Part shown: piece after piece, positions 1 to 7,188 of the stretch
How positions within the stretch are numbered: position 1 is the stretch's first letter
How the letters are laid out: the number at the start of each line of letters is the position of its first letter
Origin: Desulfovibrionales bacterium
Lineage (GTDB): Bacteria; Desulfobacterota; Desulfovibrionia; Desulfovibrionales; Desulfomicrobiaceae
DNA: 13,192 bases
NCBI GenBank assembly: GCA_012727515.1
Contig: JAAYGZ010000370.1
Coordinates: 1 to 13,192, forward strand
Direction: 5' to 3'
Program-made: the position numbers and the translations under genes
The notes under the pieces: model-generated
Told to the model about the DNA's origin: nothing
Database searches by the model: none
Seen by the model: only the letters and a program-made list of their open reading frames with translations

Positions 1-373
1 CCATAATCGCATCCACAGCAGCCCAGGCCCTGGTTACGCCCTGGCTCTGGGCTTGGGTGGCAATTTCAGCCTCGCCCATGACACAGCGAGCAGAACATTT
101 AAGGGGCTGAAGACGCCGCACCGGAATGCCGGCCAGGGCCATTTGTGTATCTGTCACAATATCTGCGCCCTTGCGCAATGCATCTATGCCCGCCTGTATG
201 GCCAAAGGATGCAGGCGCACACTTTCCAGCAGGCTGAAATCTGCGGTGGTATGAATCATGCGCCGCACCACAGCCCATTCCTGATCCCTGAAAGGCCGTG
301 GCTCAGGCACTTCAGAGTCAATAATGGCTAATGAACGTGACTCTATTTCTTTTGGAGGAATATGTGTGTACAT
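1..373 (-). CDS. cbiC: precorrin-8X methylmutase (CbiC/CobH family), partial
   Basis: Cobalamin (B12) synthesis enzyme that moves a methyl group from C-11 to C-12 of precorrin-8X or its cobalt form. The window holds the first 124 codons; the C-terminal part lies beyond position 1. The start ATG at 373 gives MYTHIPPKEIES and is preceded by an AGGA box about eight bases upstream. An ATG at 377 is in another frame that soon stops. Family landmarks are visible: IHTTADF around residues 40-46, where H41 matches the histidine known as the catalytic proton donor in CobH, and VTDTQMALAGI around residues 73-83, close to the family's VTDTxMxxAGI. It lies 58 bases downstream of the exported AMIN-like gene on the same strand and is probably co-transcribed with it. 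I cannot tell whether the aerobic or anaerobic pathway is used, although an anaerobe would use CbiC. Confidence 0.88.
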   Translation of the reverse strand, partial: MYTHIPPKEIESRSLAIIDSEVPEPRPFRDQEWAVVRRMIHTTADFSLLESVRLHPLAIQAGIDALRKGADIVTDTQMALAGIPVRRLQPLKCSARCVMGEAEIATQAQSQGVTRAWAAVDAIM

Positions 374-431
374 GCATTTTTTCCTGCAGGAGTTTCATCT
401 TTGTCTGAAAACAAAAATAAAATAATGGTGA

Positions 432-1097
432 CTATGGTTTTGCCTCGTGCACAGTGAGCATAAACAGGCTTTGCTGTTCAAAAAAAGTTTGCTCCACTTC
501 CCCGGCCAGGGCAGGGTCAATTTCAAGAACAATTCTGGCCCGTGCAACGGGCGTATCTTCGTGCCCCACGCGAACACGCTGAATCAAACGTCCAGCACAA
601 TCAATTTCTTTGGGAATATCAGAAAGCAGCACGGCCTGGTCAAAATCACAAACCACACGCACAGGAGGCTCGTGCTTGAGCAGAAAAACTTCAGGCAAAA
701 CAGGACCATCCACATATATGCGCACACAGTCCTGCGCTCCGAAATGTTCACATTCCACGCGCACAACCTGTACAGTGTCTGCACGCAGACATGCTGTGCC
801 CTGAGTCGCCCTTGTGCCTGGAACAAGCACAGACGCCTGGCTGGCCAGATGTCCGGAATGAAGAATCTGCGGGTTGGCGTGGCGGAATTCCTCGCGCAAG
901 GCACTGTATTGCGTCATGGACCTGACACAGGAATAGCGCAGCAACAGACCACGAATTGTGTCAGTCTTTTGTACCTGATGTGGTACCAGCCTGGTGGAAG
1001 CAGACTCTTCTGCCTGCGCATAAATGGGCATAGTGCCCAGACAAAAACAACACAGCCACCAACCTACCCAGGCCATACAGAAATATGCTCGACCCAT
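432..1097 (-). CDS. exported AMIN-like domain protein, function unknown
   Basis: A 221-residue protein with a signal peptide. There is a hydrophobic stretch at about residues 7-24 (WVGWWLCCFCLG), then a likely signal peptidase I site after AQA at residue 29. Residues 38-95 loosely resemble a LysM repeat (a valine-rich start, NPQ in the middle, VLVPG at the end). The C-terminal half, about 123-220, with VRIYVDGPV, VRVVCDFDQAVL and ARARIVLEID, has the strand pattern of AMIN domains, which bind peptidoglycan or periplasmic partners. Both domain calls come from pattern reading only. I chose the ATG at 1097 because GGAGAG precedes it; an in-frame ATG at 1121 adds eight residues, including two lysines, but has no clear ribosome binding site. 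It precedes cbiC and is divergent from the gene at 1267. Confidence 0.72.
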   Translation of the reverse strand: MGRAYFCMAWVGWWLCCFCLGTMPIYAQAEESASTRLVPHQVQKTDTIRGLLLRYSCVRSMTQYSALREEFRHANPQILHSGHLASQASVLVPGTRATQGTACLRADTVQVVRVECEHFGAQDCVRIYVDGPVLPEVFLLKHEPPVRVVCDFDQAVLLSDIPKEIDCAGRLIQRVRVGHEDTPVARARIVLEIDPALAGEVEQTFFEQQSLFMLTVHEAKP

Positions 1098-1266
1098 ATT
1101 CTCTCCGCTTTTCTTTTGCATTGACCCAAGGTCTTTTCATGTTTCGGGCCATAATGAGGCCAGACTTAAACTTGCACCAGGGAAACTCGGTGTGTACATC
1201 TGCCGCGCATTCATGGTGCTGGAACGTGTTCCTGCACAACATAACGTTTTTTCTGTGGAGAAATAT
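1098..1266. promoter_or_regulatory. divergent intergenic region
   Basis: This 169-base region separates two divergently transcribed genes, so it must hold at least one promoter. I see no convincing -35/-10 pair on either strand. A CATAAT on the plus strand at about 1152 lies too far (23 bases) from the TTGACC near 1124. The clearest element is the palindrome at 1216-1237, listed separately. Confidence 0.45.
1216..1237. promoter_or_regulatory. 22-bp imperfect palindrome, operator or 5'-UTR hairpin
   Basis: The arms GTGCTGGAAC (1216-1225) and GTTCCTGCAC (1228-1237) are reverse complements except for one position, and are separated by GT. It ends 29 bases before the start codon at 1267. The symmetry suits a dimeric DNA-binding regulator. 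In RNA it could form a stem of up to nine pairs with a small loop. A T-run at 1247-1252 follows only after about nine bases, so a normal intrinsic terminator is unlikely. Confidence 0.45.
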
Positions 1267-1704
1267 ATGTCTGACTCAAGTTACGCACATACCATTGCCG
1301 GAGATCTGCTCCGCATAATCACAGCGGCCAAAGAACAAGGGGTGAATGTAGATGCTGGATTTCGTAACCAGGTCATGTCCAGCCCGGCACTGACCCTGAC
1401 CTATTTGTTCTTAACCAAAAATGACCTGCTCAAGGTGCCTGCCCTGCCTGCACATGTCAAAAAACAAGTGCGCCATTCCAATGCTCTGGCAACCCTGGAG
1501 GGCGTGGATCAGGCCGGGCACAAGCAAACCATTGGTGTGCATCTCATTTGGAGCAGTGCCAAGGCCTGTTCAGCAATTGAGTCTGAAACTGAAATGCGCG
1601 CAGGCATCTGTGTCCAGGGGTTAGTCGCATATACACAACAGCTCAAAGCCCTGCTGCGCACTGATATTGCCCGTACAGTCACTGAACACGAAAACGCAGA
1701 GTAA
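1267..1704 (+). CDS. hypothetical protein, 145 residues, upstream of DUF445 gene
   Basis: I do not recognise this family. The start at 1267 is supported by a GGAG box (1257-1260) seven to nine bases upstream; the reading frame is open further upstream, but that extension would overlap the divergent gene and the palindrome. The protein starts MSDSSYAHTIAGDLLRIITAAKEQ, has no signal peptide or membrane helix, and looks like a soluble alpha/beta protein. It has a helical N-terminus, a central segment rich in Lys/His (about 60-85) and two cysteines in the C-terminal half. Its stop is five bases before the start of the DUF445 gene, so the two are very probably co-transcribed and perhaps translationally coupled. 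Base use resembles that of the neighbours, with no sign of transfer. Confidence 0.75.
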   Translation: MSDSSYAHTIAGDLLRIITAAKEQGVNVDAGFRNQVMSSPALTLTYLFLTKNDLLKVPALPAHVKKQVRHSNALATLEGVDQAGHKQTIGVHLIWSSAKACSAIESETEMRAGICVQGLVAYTQQLKALLRTDIARTVTEHENAE

Positions 1705-1709
1705 CGGCC

Positions 1710-2315
1710 ATGCCTATTCTTGCAAAGCTCGCTTTTTCAACCCTGATCTGCGCATTTATTGGCTGGATCACCAATTTCATTGCCATTAAAATGCTTTTTC
1801 ATCCTCGCCGCCCTGTACATATTGGCTCCCTGACCGTGCAGGGCATTTTTCCCAAACGCCAGCAGGCCCTGGCCCTGAACCTGGCAGCAGTTATTGAAAA
1901 TGAACTGCTCTCCCATGATGATATCCAACAATCCATGCAGCGTCCTGAGTTTATTGCCAAGGTTAAGGAAAGCATCCTGCAGGGCTTTACTACCTTTCTG
2001 ACCACGCGCTTAAGTGGCCTGCACCCCATGATCGCCATGTTTGTTACAGGCCCCATGCTGGAAAAAATCACAGGACTCCTGGACACGGAAATGGACCGTA
2101 TTGTGCCCGGACTCCTGACAACAGCCACCACAGAGCTGGAAAATACCCTGGATTTTCGGGCCGTGATTCAGGAAAAAATCGAAAACTTATCCATTGAGCG
2201 CCTGGAAGCGCTGCTCATGTCCATTATGGCCAAGGAGTTCCGCTTTGTGGAAATCGTGGGCGCTGTGCTGGGTGGAGCCATCGGACTTGCTCAAAGCGTT
2301 ATCTACCTTCTCTAA
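1710..2315 (+). CDS. DUF445 family membrane protein
   Basis: A 201-residue protein with the hallmarks of the short DUF445 form. An N-terminal membrane segment (about residues 5-28) ends in GWITNFIAIKMLFHPRRP, followed by the family's QGIFPKRQ motif at about 44-51. A long soluble, mostly helical middle follows, then a C-terminal hydrophobic segment (about 179-201, EIVGAVLGGAIGLAQ). Both ends therefore sit in the membrane with the middle on one side. The biochemical role of the family is not established. The start ATG at 1710 lies five bases after the previous stop; a ribosome binding site is weak (GAGTAACGG), which fits translational coupling. Its end is 21 bases from the end of the convergent hldD gene, with no clear terminator between them. 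Confidence 0.88.
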   Translation: MPILAKLAFSTLICAFIGWITNFIAIKMLFHPRRPVHIGSLTVQGIFPKRQQALALNLAAVIENELLSHDDIQQSMQRPEFIAKVKESILQGFTTFLTTRLSGLHPMIAMFVTGPMLEKITGLLDTEMDRIVPGLLTTATTELENTLDFRAVIQEKIENLSIERLEALLMSIMAKEFRFVEIVGAVLGGAIGLAQSVIYLL

Positions 2316-2336
2316 AGCCTGCCCCATAGCCTGGCA

Positions 2337-3320
2337 TCAGGAACGCGAGGTCAGAAAACCTGGACCGTGCATTAAATAATTATGCACATAATCGCGTACT
2401 CCGTCTTCAAGTGAACGAAAACGTACATCACAGCCGCGTGCCGTGAGCTTGTCCAGGCTGGCGCAGGTATAATACTGATACTTTTCGCGGATCATCTCCG
2501 GCATATCCACATATTCAATCTGTGGTTCGTGTTCCAGGGCTGCAAACACAGCCCTGGCCAGGTCATTCCAGGTTCGGGCTTGCCCAGTGCCAACATTAAA
2601 AATTCCGCCAACTTCGGGATGCTCCAACAGCCACCACATAACTGCCACACAGTCTTTGACATAGACAAAATCCCGCTGCTGCTCGCCATGCTCATAGTCT
2701 GGCCGGTGCGAACGAAAAAGCCGCAGCAATCCATCCTGCAGGATCTGCGCATAGGCCTTGCACACAACAGACTTCATGTCTTCTTTGTGATACTCATTGG
2801 GGCCAAAGACATTGAAAAATTTAAGCCCGGCAACCTGGTCAAGCAGGCCTTGCTCCACAACCCATAAATCAAACAGATGCTTGGAATATCCGTACATATT
2901 CAAGGGGCGCAAGGTATCAAGCAGGCTGTCATCATCAGTAAAGCCACAGCTGCCATCCCCATAGGTGGCGGCTGAACTTGCATAGATAAAGCGTCCACCC
3001 CGTTCGAGGGTGAAGCGACACAGTTCTTTGGAATACTCCACATTATTGCGCATGAGAAAATCAGCATCGGTTTCTGTGGTTGAAGAACAGGCGCCCATGT
3101 GGATAACCCCGTCAATACGTTCAGCAATGCGTCTGGCTCGCAGCCGCTCTGAAAAAATATCACGGTGCTCATAGGCCTGGTAACTCAGACCTACCAGATT
3201 ACGCCATTTTTCTGTCCGTGCCAGATTATCAACCACTAAAATATCTGTAATGCCCTGTTGGTTCAGCGCCCAGACCATGGCACTGCCAATAAACCCGGCT
3301 CCGCCTGTGACTATATACAT
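2337..3320 (-). CDS. hldD: ADP-L-glycero-D-manno-heptose 6-epimerase
   Basis: HldD (RfaD) converts ADP-D-glycero-D-manno-heptose to the L-glycero form, the last step in making the heptose donor for the inner core of lipopolysaccharide, in the cytoplasm. The 327-residue length is normal. It is a short-chain dehydrogenase-like epimerase with the NAD(P)-binding GGAGFIGS motif at residues 6-13. VDNL at 30-33 marks the end of the second strand. ASSAATYG at 114-121 and Y143xxxK147 (YGYSK) supply the catalytic groups. The family-specific FNVFGPNEYHKEDMKS stretch is at 169-184. A GGAGG box sits five bases upstream of the ATG at 3320. It runs divergently from hisH. Its presence shows an outer membrane with heptose-containing LPS. 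No disruption is visible. Confidence 0.96.
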   Translation of the reverse strand: MYIVTGGAGFIGSAMVWALNQQGITDILVVDNLARTEKWRNLVGLSYQAYEHRDIFSERLRARRIAERIDGVIHMGACSSTTETDADFLMRNNVEYSKELCRFTLERGGRFIYASSAATYGDGSCGFTDDDSLLDTLRPLNMYGYSKHLFDLWVVEQGLLDQVAGLKFFNVFGPNEYHKEDMKSVVCKAYAQILQDGLLRLFRSHRPDYEHGEQQRDFVYVKDCVAVMWWLLEHPEVGGIFNVGTGQARTWNDLARAVFAALEHEPQIEYVDMPEMIREKYQYYTCASLDKLTARGCDVRFRSLEDGVRDYVHNYLMHGPGFLTSRS

Positions 3321-3624
3321 TTATGCCTCCGTTCCACAAAAAATGAGCAGACCGGTTCAGAATCAACTTGTCCGTCTTCATGATCCGCCCATAGCGTATA
3401 TTTTTCTCTTCTCAAAAGAGGTTTCTGCCTCACCCATTCAGGTCGCGCAGCCAGGATAGGAAAAGCCCTGCTCTGGCACAACAACAAATCCACGGCCCAG
3501 CCTGAATCTGTTGTTCACAGGGAGCACAACCTGCCTGGATTACATACTATTTTATTATACTTGGTTTTTATGCCCGCATTGAATATGAATTTCTTTTTTC
3601 TTCATCCACTCACAAGGAGCACTC
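3321..3624. promoter_or_regulatory. intergenic region between hldD and hisH
   Basis: About 300 bases without a confidently called gene, placed between divergent genes, so it should carry promoters both ways. The segment 3540-3605 is AT-rich. On the minus strand a TATAAT at about 3556-3561 could serve hldD, but its -35 box is poor. On the plus strand TTGGTT, 17 bases, TATGAA (about 3561-3589) is a weak candidate for hisH. The minus strand also has a 60-codon open frame (3493-3311), starting only with GTG and overlapping the first ten bases of hldD; it uses several AGG/AGA codons and has no good ribosome binding site, so I do not call it a gene. Confidence 0.4.
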
Positions 3625-4266
3625 ATGTTAGCCATCCTTGACTATAAGGCAGGCAATCTGACCAGTGTGCAGCGCGCTCTGGAATATTTGTCCATCCCCT
3701 GCACCATAACGGCAGACCCACAGCGCATTGCTGCCAGTGACGGGCTTATTTTTCCCGGAGTTGGCGCAGCAGGTTCTGCCATGAACACCCTGCGCGAAAC
3801 AGGCCTGCACAACATCATGGCCCAGCAGATCCAGGCTGGCAAACCATTGCTGGGCATTTGTCTGGGCTGCCAGATTCTGCTGGACCACAGCCAGGAAAAC
3901 AATACTCCGACTTTAGGCATTATTCCCGGGCATTGCGCAGAGTTCTCGCCAGACTTGTGCGAAGAAGACGGCTCGCCCATCAATATCCCTCATATGGGCT
4001 GGAACAGCCTGATCATGAAGAAAAACTGCGTTCTGTTTAACGGCATTGATCTGCGCAGCGAGTTCTATTTTGTGCATAGCTACTACCCGCAGCCAGCGCC
4101 TGAGTTTGTCATTGCCACAACCTGTTATGGCCGTGAATTCTGCTCTGTGCATGGCCGCCCTGGCTTGTGGGCCACGCAATTTCATCCGGAAAAAAGTGGC
4201 CAGCCCGGCCTGAAACTGCTCTCAAATTTTTATACGTATTGCAGCGAGGTACATCATGCTCACTAA
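3625..4266 (+). CDS. hisH: imidazole glycerol phosphate synthase, glutaminase subunit
   Basis: HisH hydrolyses glutamine and passes ammonia to HisF in the histidine pathway; the by-product AICAR feeds purine synthesis. The 213 residues form a class I glutamine amidotransferase. Visible motifs are the N-terminal [11 protein letters not shown], the oxyanion segment PGVGAAG at 44-50, the nucleophile C79 in GICLGCQ, and the H187/E189 pair in [13 protein letters not shown] at 123-127 and the FVHSYY segment (149-154) are also typical. An AAGGAG box lies seven bases upstream of the ATG at 3625. Its last 11 bases overlap hisF, so the two subunits are made together, as expected for a 1:1 complex. The other his genes are not in this window. 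Confidence 0.96.
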   Translation: MLAILDYKAGNLTSVQRALEYLSIPCTITADPQRIAASDGLIFPGVGAAGSAMNTLRETGLHNIMAQQIQAGKPLLGICLGCQILLDHSQENNTPTLGIIPGHCAEFSPDLCEEDGSPINIPHMGWNSLIMKKNCVLFNGIDLRSEFYFVHSYYPQPAPEFVIATTCYGREFCSVHGRPGLWATQFHPEKSGQPGLKLLSNFYTYCSEVHHAH

Positions 4267-5035
4267 GCGCGTAATTCCCTGCCTGGATGTTCGCAATGGC
4301 AAATTAACCAAAGGCGTTAAATTCAAAGACAATATAGATATTGGCGACCCAGTGGAAACAGCACGGCGCTATTATGAGGACGGAGCTGACGAAATTGTCT
4401 TTTATGACATCACAGCTTCCCATGAAGGCCGGGGCATTATGCTCAAGGTGGTGGAGCATGTTGCAGAACAGATTTTTATCCCATTTTCTGTTGGTGGGGG
4501 CATAGCCACGGTGGCTGATATGCGCGATGTTCTGCTGGCCGGAGCAGAAAAGATTTCAGTCAATTCAGCGGCAGTCAAAAATCCGCACATTATTTCTGAA
4601 GGCGCAGCAGCGTTTGGTTCCCAATGTATTGTGGTGGGCATGGATGTTCTGCGTGTTCCTCAGAGTGCAGCAATTCCTTCAGGATATGAAATTGTGATCC
4701 ACGGCGGGCGCAAACACATGGGCATTGATGCGCTGTGGTGGGCCCAGGAAGCAGAGCGCCTGGGCGCTGGCGAGTTGTGTGTCAATTCCATTGATGCTGA
4801 TGGCACCAAAGACGGATACGAACTGACGCTGACCAGGCTCATTGCTGATCATGTGCGCATCCCGGTCATTGCTTCAGGCGGTGCTGGAAGTCCACAGCAC
4901 ATGGTCGATGCAGTAACCAAGGGCCGGGCCTCGGCTGCGCTCATAGCTTCTATTGTTCACTATGGTGAGTACACGGTGACTGATCTGAAAAGATACATGG
5001 CTGCACAGGGCGTTCCGGTACGCACTGTCTGGTAA
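4256..5035 (+). CDS. hisF: imidazole glycerol phosphate synthase, cyclase subunit
   Basis: HisF is the beta/alpha-barrel cyclase that turns PRFAR plus ammonia from HisH into imidazole glycerol phosphate and AICAR. The length of 259 residues is usual. Both catalytic aspartates are in place: D11 in IPCLDVRNG and D130 in VVGMDV. Phosphate-binding loops are visible as SVGGGI (78-83) and ASGGAGS (206-212), together with [12 protein letters not shown] (179-190). The start at 4256 lies inside hisH, 11 bases before its end, with GAGGT five bases upstream. The variant wording [16 protein letters not shown] near residues 19-34 differs from enteric HisF, but all functional residues remain. Because heptose synthesis is next door, a role in surface sugar amidation (HisH/HisF-like WbuY/WbuZ) was considered; the full active site makes histidine synthesis much more likely. 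Confidence 0.96.
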   Translation: MLTKRVIPCLDVRNGKLTKGVKFKDNIDIGDPVETARRYYEDGADEIVFYDITASHEGRGIMLKVVEHVAEQIFIPFSVGGGIATVADMRDVLLAGAEKISVNSAAVKNPHIISEGAAAFGSQCIVVGMDVLRVPQSAAIPSGYEIVIHGGRKHMGIDALWWAQEAERLGAGELCVNSIDADGTKDGYELTLTRLIADHVRIPVIASGGAGSPQHMVDAVTKGRASAALIASIVHYGEYTVTDLKRYMAAQGVPVRTVW

Positions 5036-5043
5036 GTGGGACC

Positions 5044-5065
5044 TGCGCCTGAACATTCAGGCGCA
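5044..5065. terminator. hairpin between convergent hisF and moaC
   Basis: A perfect inverted repeat: TGCGCCTGAA, spacer CA, TTCAGGCGCA. It sits nine bases after the hisF stop codon and nine bases beyond the moaC stop on the other strand. Being symmetrical it can form in either transcript. Neither side has a T-run, so it is a weak or Rho-assisted terminator, or a 3'-end stabilising hairpin. Confidence 0.5.
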
Positions 5066-5074
5066 CTATAACAA

Positions 5075-5557
5075 CTATTCGTTAAATTCTCCGCTCTTAC
5101 CTCCGCTTTTATGCGTTAAGCGGCAATCGGTGATCCGAATATCTCGCTGTACAGCCTTGCACATATCATAAATGGTCATGGCTGCTACCTGTGCGGCCAT
5201 GAGCGCTTCCATTTCCACGCCAGTTGGTCCGGTGGTTCGGGCTTCAGCTTCAATCTCAATACAGTGTTCTGCTGCTACCGGAGTGCAGCGCACATCCACT
5301 TTGGACACAAAAATCGGATGGCACATGGGAATAAGTTCTGCTGTGCGTTTGGCAGCCATGATGCCTGCCACCTTGGCTGTTGTCAGCACGTCGCCTTTGG
5401 GCAGAGCATTGCGCACCAGCAGATCAAAAGTCTGTTCACTGAGCAGAACACGTGATCTGACCACTGCCCGGCGCCTGGTACTGGCCTTATCGCCCACATC
5501 AACCATGACCACATTGCCGCTTTCGTCAATATGCGTCAGGCCTTGTTGTTCCTTCAT
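5075..5557 (-). CDS. moaC: cyclic pyranopterin monophosphate synthase
   Basis: MoaC completes the first stage of molybdenum cofactor synthesis, turning the cyclic GTP-derived product of MoaA into cyclic pyranopterin monophosphate. The 160-residue length is normal. Typical segments are the N-terminal HIDESGNVVMVDVGDK, PKGDVL with K54 (matching catalytic K51 of E. coli), LIPMCHP at 75-81, TGPTGVEMEALMAA at 109-122, and YDMCKA with D131 (matching D128). The final GGKSGEF is also characteristic. A GGAGGT box at 5568-5563 precedes the ATG at 5557. Molybdenum or tungsten enzymes such as formate dehydrogenase fit the inferred anaerobic life. The gene follows dnaJ on the same strand but is separated from it by a strong terminator that leaves almost no room for a promoter. 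Confidence 0.96.
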   Translation of the reverse strand: MKEQQGLTHIDESGNVVMVDVGDKASTRRRAVVRSRVLLSEQTFDLLVRNALPKGDVLTTAKVAGIMAAKRTAELIPMCHPIFVSKVDVRCTPVAAEHCIEIEAEARTTGPTGVEMEALMAAQVAAMTIYDMCKAVQRDIRITDCRLTHKSGGKSGEFNE

Positions 5558-5570
5558 GCTGCACCTCCAT

Positions 5571-5594
5571 AAAAAAAGCCGGGGTTGCCCCGGC
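5571..5594 (-). terminator. Rho-independent terminator after dnaJ
   Basis: Read on the minus strand: GCCGGGG, loop CAA, CCCCGGC, then seven T (5577-5571). The stem is a perfect seven base pairs, nearly all G-C, about 15 bases after the dnaJ stop codon. The T-run ends two bases before the moaC Shine-Dalgarno sequence and 13 bases before its ATG. Confidence 0.92.
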
Positions 5595-5608
5595 CTTGTG
5601 TATTCGGG

Positions 5609-6715
5609 CTAATCGCCCATGGCTTTTTTGAAGAAATCCTTTACTTTTTTGAGTGGTCGTTTTTCTTCCAGTTTTTCAAACTGACGCAACAGTTCTTCCT
5701 GCTTTTTGGTCACCGAAGTAGGAATGCGCACGGTAACTTCCACCAGCAGATCGCCGCGCTGCGTACTGCCCAGATGAGGCAAACCCAGGCCTTTCATGCG
5801 CAGAATTTTTCCGGATTGAATGCCCTTGGCAATTTCTAAGGTCACAGGCTCATCCAGGGTGGGCACTGTAATTTTATCACCTAAGATGGCCTGTACAATG
5901 GAAATTTCTGCGCCAACGATTAAGTCCTGGCCTCGACGGGTAAAGACATCATCTTCATCAACATAGATAACCACATACAAATCACCGTGTGGCCCGCCAT
6001 TTTCTCCGGGCTCACCTTCCTGGCGCAAACGCAACCGACTGCCATTATCCACGCCTGCCGGAATGCGTACTTTGAGGTTTTTATTGACCTGGGCTATGCC
6101 ATAGCCCCGACATTTGGCACACGGATGGGTGATTAACGTGCCCTGGCCCCGACAAACAGGACATGGCGCAGCAATGCGGAAAAACCCCTGGGTCTGCGTT
6201 ACCTGCCCCTGGCCCCGACAATGAGCACAGGTTTCTGGAAAATGCCCCGGAGCTGAGCCAGAGCCGGAGCATTCGGAGCATACTTCTTTTTTGGGGATAG
6301 TAAGATCAACCTCTGTTCCGCGTGCTGCGTCCCGAAAAGAAATACTCAGGTTATAGCGCAGATCTGCTCCGGATCGGGGTCGTTTGCGCCCCCCGACTCC
6401 GCTGAAACCAAAAAAATCACCAAAAACGTCCTGAAAACGGCTATATACATCTTCCGCATTATGAAAATGATCACCAAAGCCCTGGCCATTTACCCCGGCG
6501 TGTCCAAAATGATCGTATTGCGTCCGCTTTCCAGCATCACTTAATACTTCGTAAGCCTCGGCTGCTTCTTTGAATTTGTCTTCAGCCTCTGCATTATCTG
6601 GATTACGGTCAGGATGGTATTGCAGTGCAAGTTTGCGGTACGCACTTTTGATTTCATCCCCGGACGCAGTGCGCTCTACGCCAAGAACTTCATAATAGTC
6701 ACGCTTGTCAGCCAT
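5609..6715 (-). CDS. dnaJ: molecular chaperone DnaJ (Hsp40)
   Basis: DnaJ delivers unfolded proteins to DnaK and stimulates its ATPase. The 368 residues have the full class A layout: J domain at 1-70 with the HPD triad at 34-36; a short, His- and Phe-containing Gly/Phe-rich segment at about 70-110; four zinc-binding CxxCxGxG repeats at C146, C163, C185 and C199; and C-terminal substrate-binding domains with a lysine-rich end. The ATG at 6715 overlaps the rpoZ stop codon by one base (TAATG), with AGGA just upstream inside rpoZ, so the two are translationally coupled. No CIRCE element (TTAGCACTC, spacer, GAGTGCTAA) is visible upstream, and expression probably comes from the rpoZ promoter. dnaK and grpE are not nearby. 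Confidence 0.97.
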   Translation of the reverse strand: MADKRDYYEVLGVERTASGDEIKSAYRKLALQYHPDRNPDNAEAEDKFKEAAEAYEVLSDAGKRTQYDHFGHAGVNGQGFGDHFHNAEDVYSRFQDVFGDFFGFSGVGGRKRPRSGADLRYNLSISFRDAARGTEVDLTIPKKEVCSECSGSGSAPGHFPETCAHCRGQGQVTQTQGFFRIAAPCPVCRGQGTLITHPCAKCRGYGIAQVNKNLKVRIPAGVDNGSRLRLRQEGEPGENGGPHGDLYVVIYVDEDDVFTRRGQDLIVGAEISIVQAILGDKITVPTLDEPVTLEIAKGIQSGKILRMKGLGLPHLGSTQRGDLLVEVTVRIPTSVTKKQEELLRQFEKLEEKRPLKKVKDFFKKAMGD

Positions 6716-6942
6716 TATGCATCCTGATCCTCAATATCGTGGTCAAACACCAGATTGTTCCAGTCTGGCATAACCCTGCCTTCAGCAATTTCGCGCAGAG
6801 CAGTGACCACTTCCTTGTTTTTACTTTGCACAAGTGGCGGATAGCCCTCATGGTATTGCTTGACCCTTTTGATAGCCATTTGCACAATCAAAAACCTGTT
6901 ATTGACCTGTTCCAAGCAATCTTCAACAGTTATTCTGGCCAT
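6715..6942 (-). CDS. rpoZ: DNA-directed RNA polymerase omega subunit
   Basis: Omega helps the beta' subunit fold and assemble into RNA polymerase. The 75-residue protein begins [17 protein letters not shown], the family's conserved start, and contains [16 protein letters not shown] at about 42-57, the second conserved block. The acidic tail is typical. The ATG at 6942 has a strong GGGAGG box four to five bases upstream. It overlaps dnaJ by one base, linking a polymerase subunit to a chaperone gene. A good promoter lies about 80 bases upstream. Confidence 0.96.
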   Translation of the reverse strand: MARITVEDCLEQVNNRFLIVQMAIKRVKQYHEGYPPLVQSKNKEVVTALREIAEGRVMPDWNNLVFDHDIEDQDA

Positions 6943-7021
6943 TGCACCTCCCGATATATCTTCACAACAAGTAATTATTATATGCTCTTATACTTTTCCA
7001 TACGCCAAAAAATAACATTGA

Positions 7022-7051
7022 AAAATACGCATATCATACCATACCTGTCAA
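7022..7051 (-). promoter_or_regulatory. candidate sigma-70 promoter for rpoZ-dnaJ
   Basis: On the minus strand a perfect TTGACA (7051-7046) is followed after 18 bases by TATTTT (7027-7022), matching four of six -10 positions. It would give a leader of about 75 bases before rpoZ. Within the spacer there is TGGTATGAT, which looks like an extended -10 but lacks a properly spaced -35. A TATAAT nearer to the gene also lacks a -35. Confidence 0.5.
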
Positions 7052-7188
7052 CGCATTTTATCCCACTTTACACGCCCCGTGCTGCTCTATAGCGTAACCG
7101 TCCAGAGAAAGCACCGCGTAATCAGGCTTACTTAAGGCACAGGTTCGCTCTGTCAAATATCAATGTTCCCAAAAATCGGAGGATACGC
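7052..7188 (+). promoter_or_regulatory. leader region upstream of the ttcA-like/flagellar gene series
   Basis: This plus-strand region must hold the promoter for the gene at 7189, but no box pair is convincing. The best is TTAAGG, 17 bases, AAATAT near 7133-7161, with three of six matches in each. A broken inverted repeat pairs GTGCT and CTCT (7079-7088) with AGAG and AGCAC (7104-7114), giving a possible hairpin in the leader. No exact sigma-54 site was found. Confidence 0.3.

Noticed and set aside
447..1124. A 225-codon plus-strand open frame antisense to the AMIN-like gene
   Set aside because: The minus-strand frame has a signal peptide, a domain-like pattern and a ribosome site; the plus-strand product has low-complexity, unstructured composition and no recognisable family.
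1024..1266. N-terminal extension of the 145-residue gene
   Set aside because: It would overlap the divergent gene and the palindrome; the ATG at 1267 has a good GGAG box.
7136..7148. Sigma-54-like site GGCAC...CGC ahead of the flagellar series
   Set aside because: The GG-to-GC spacing is nine rather than ten bases, and the -12 half reads TTCGC, not TTGC; sigma-54 spacing is strict.
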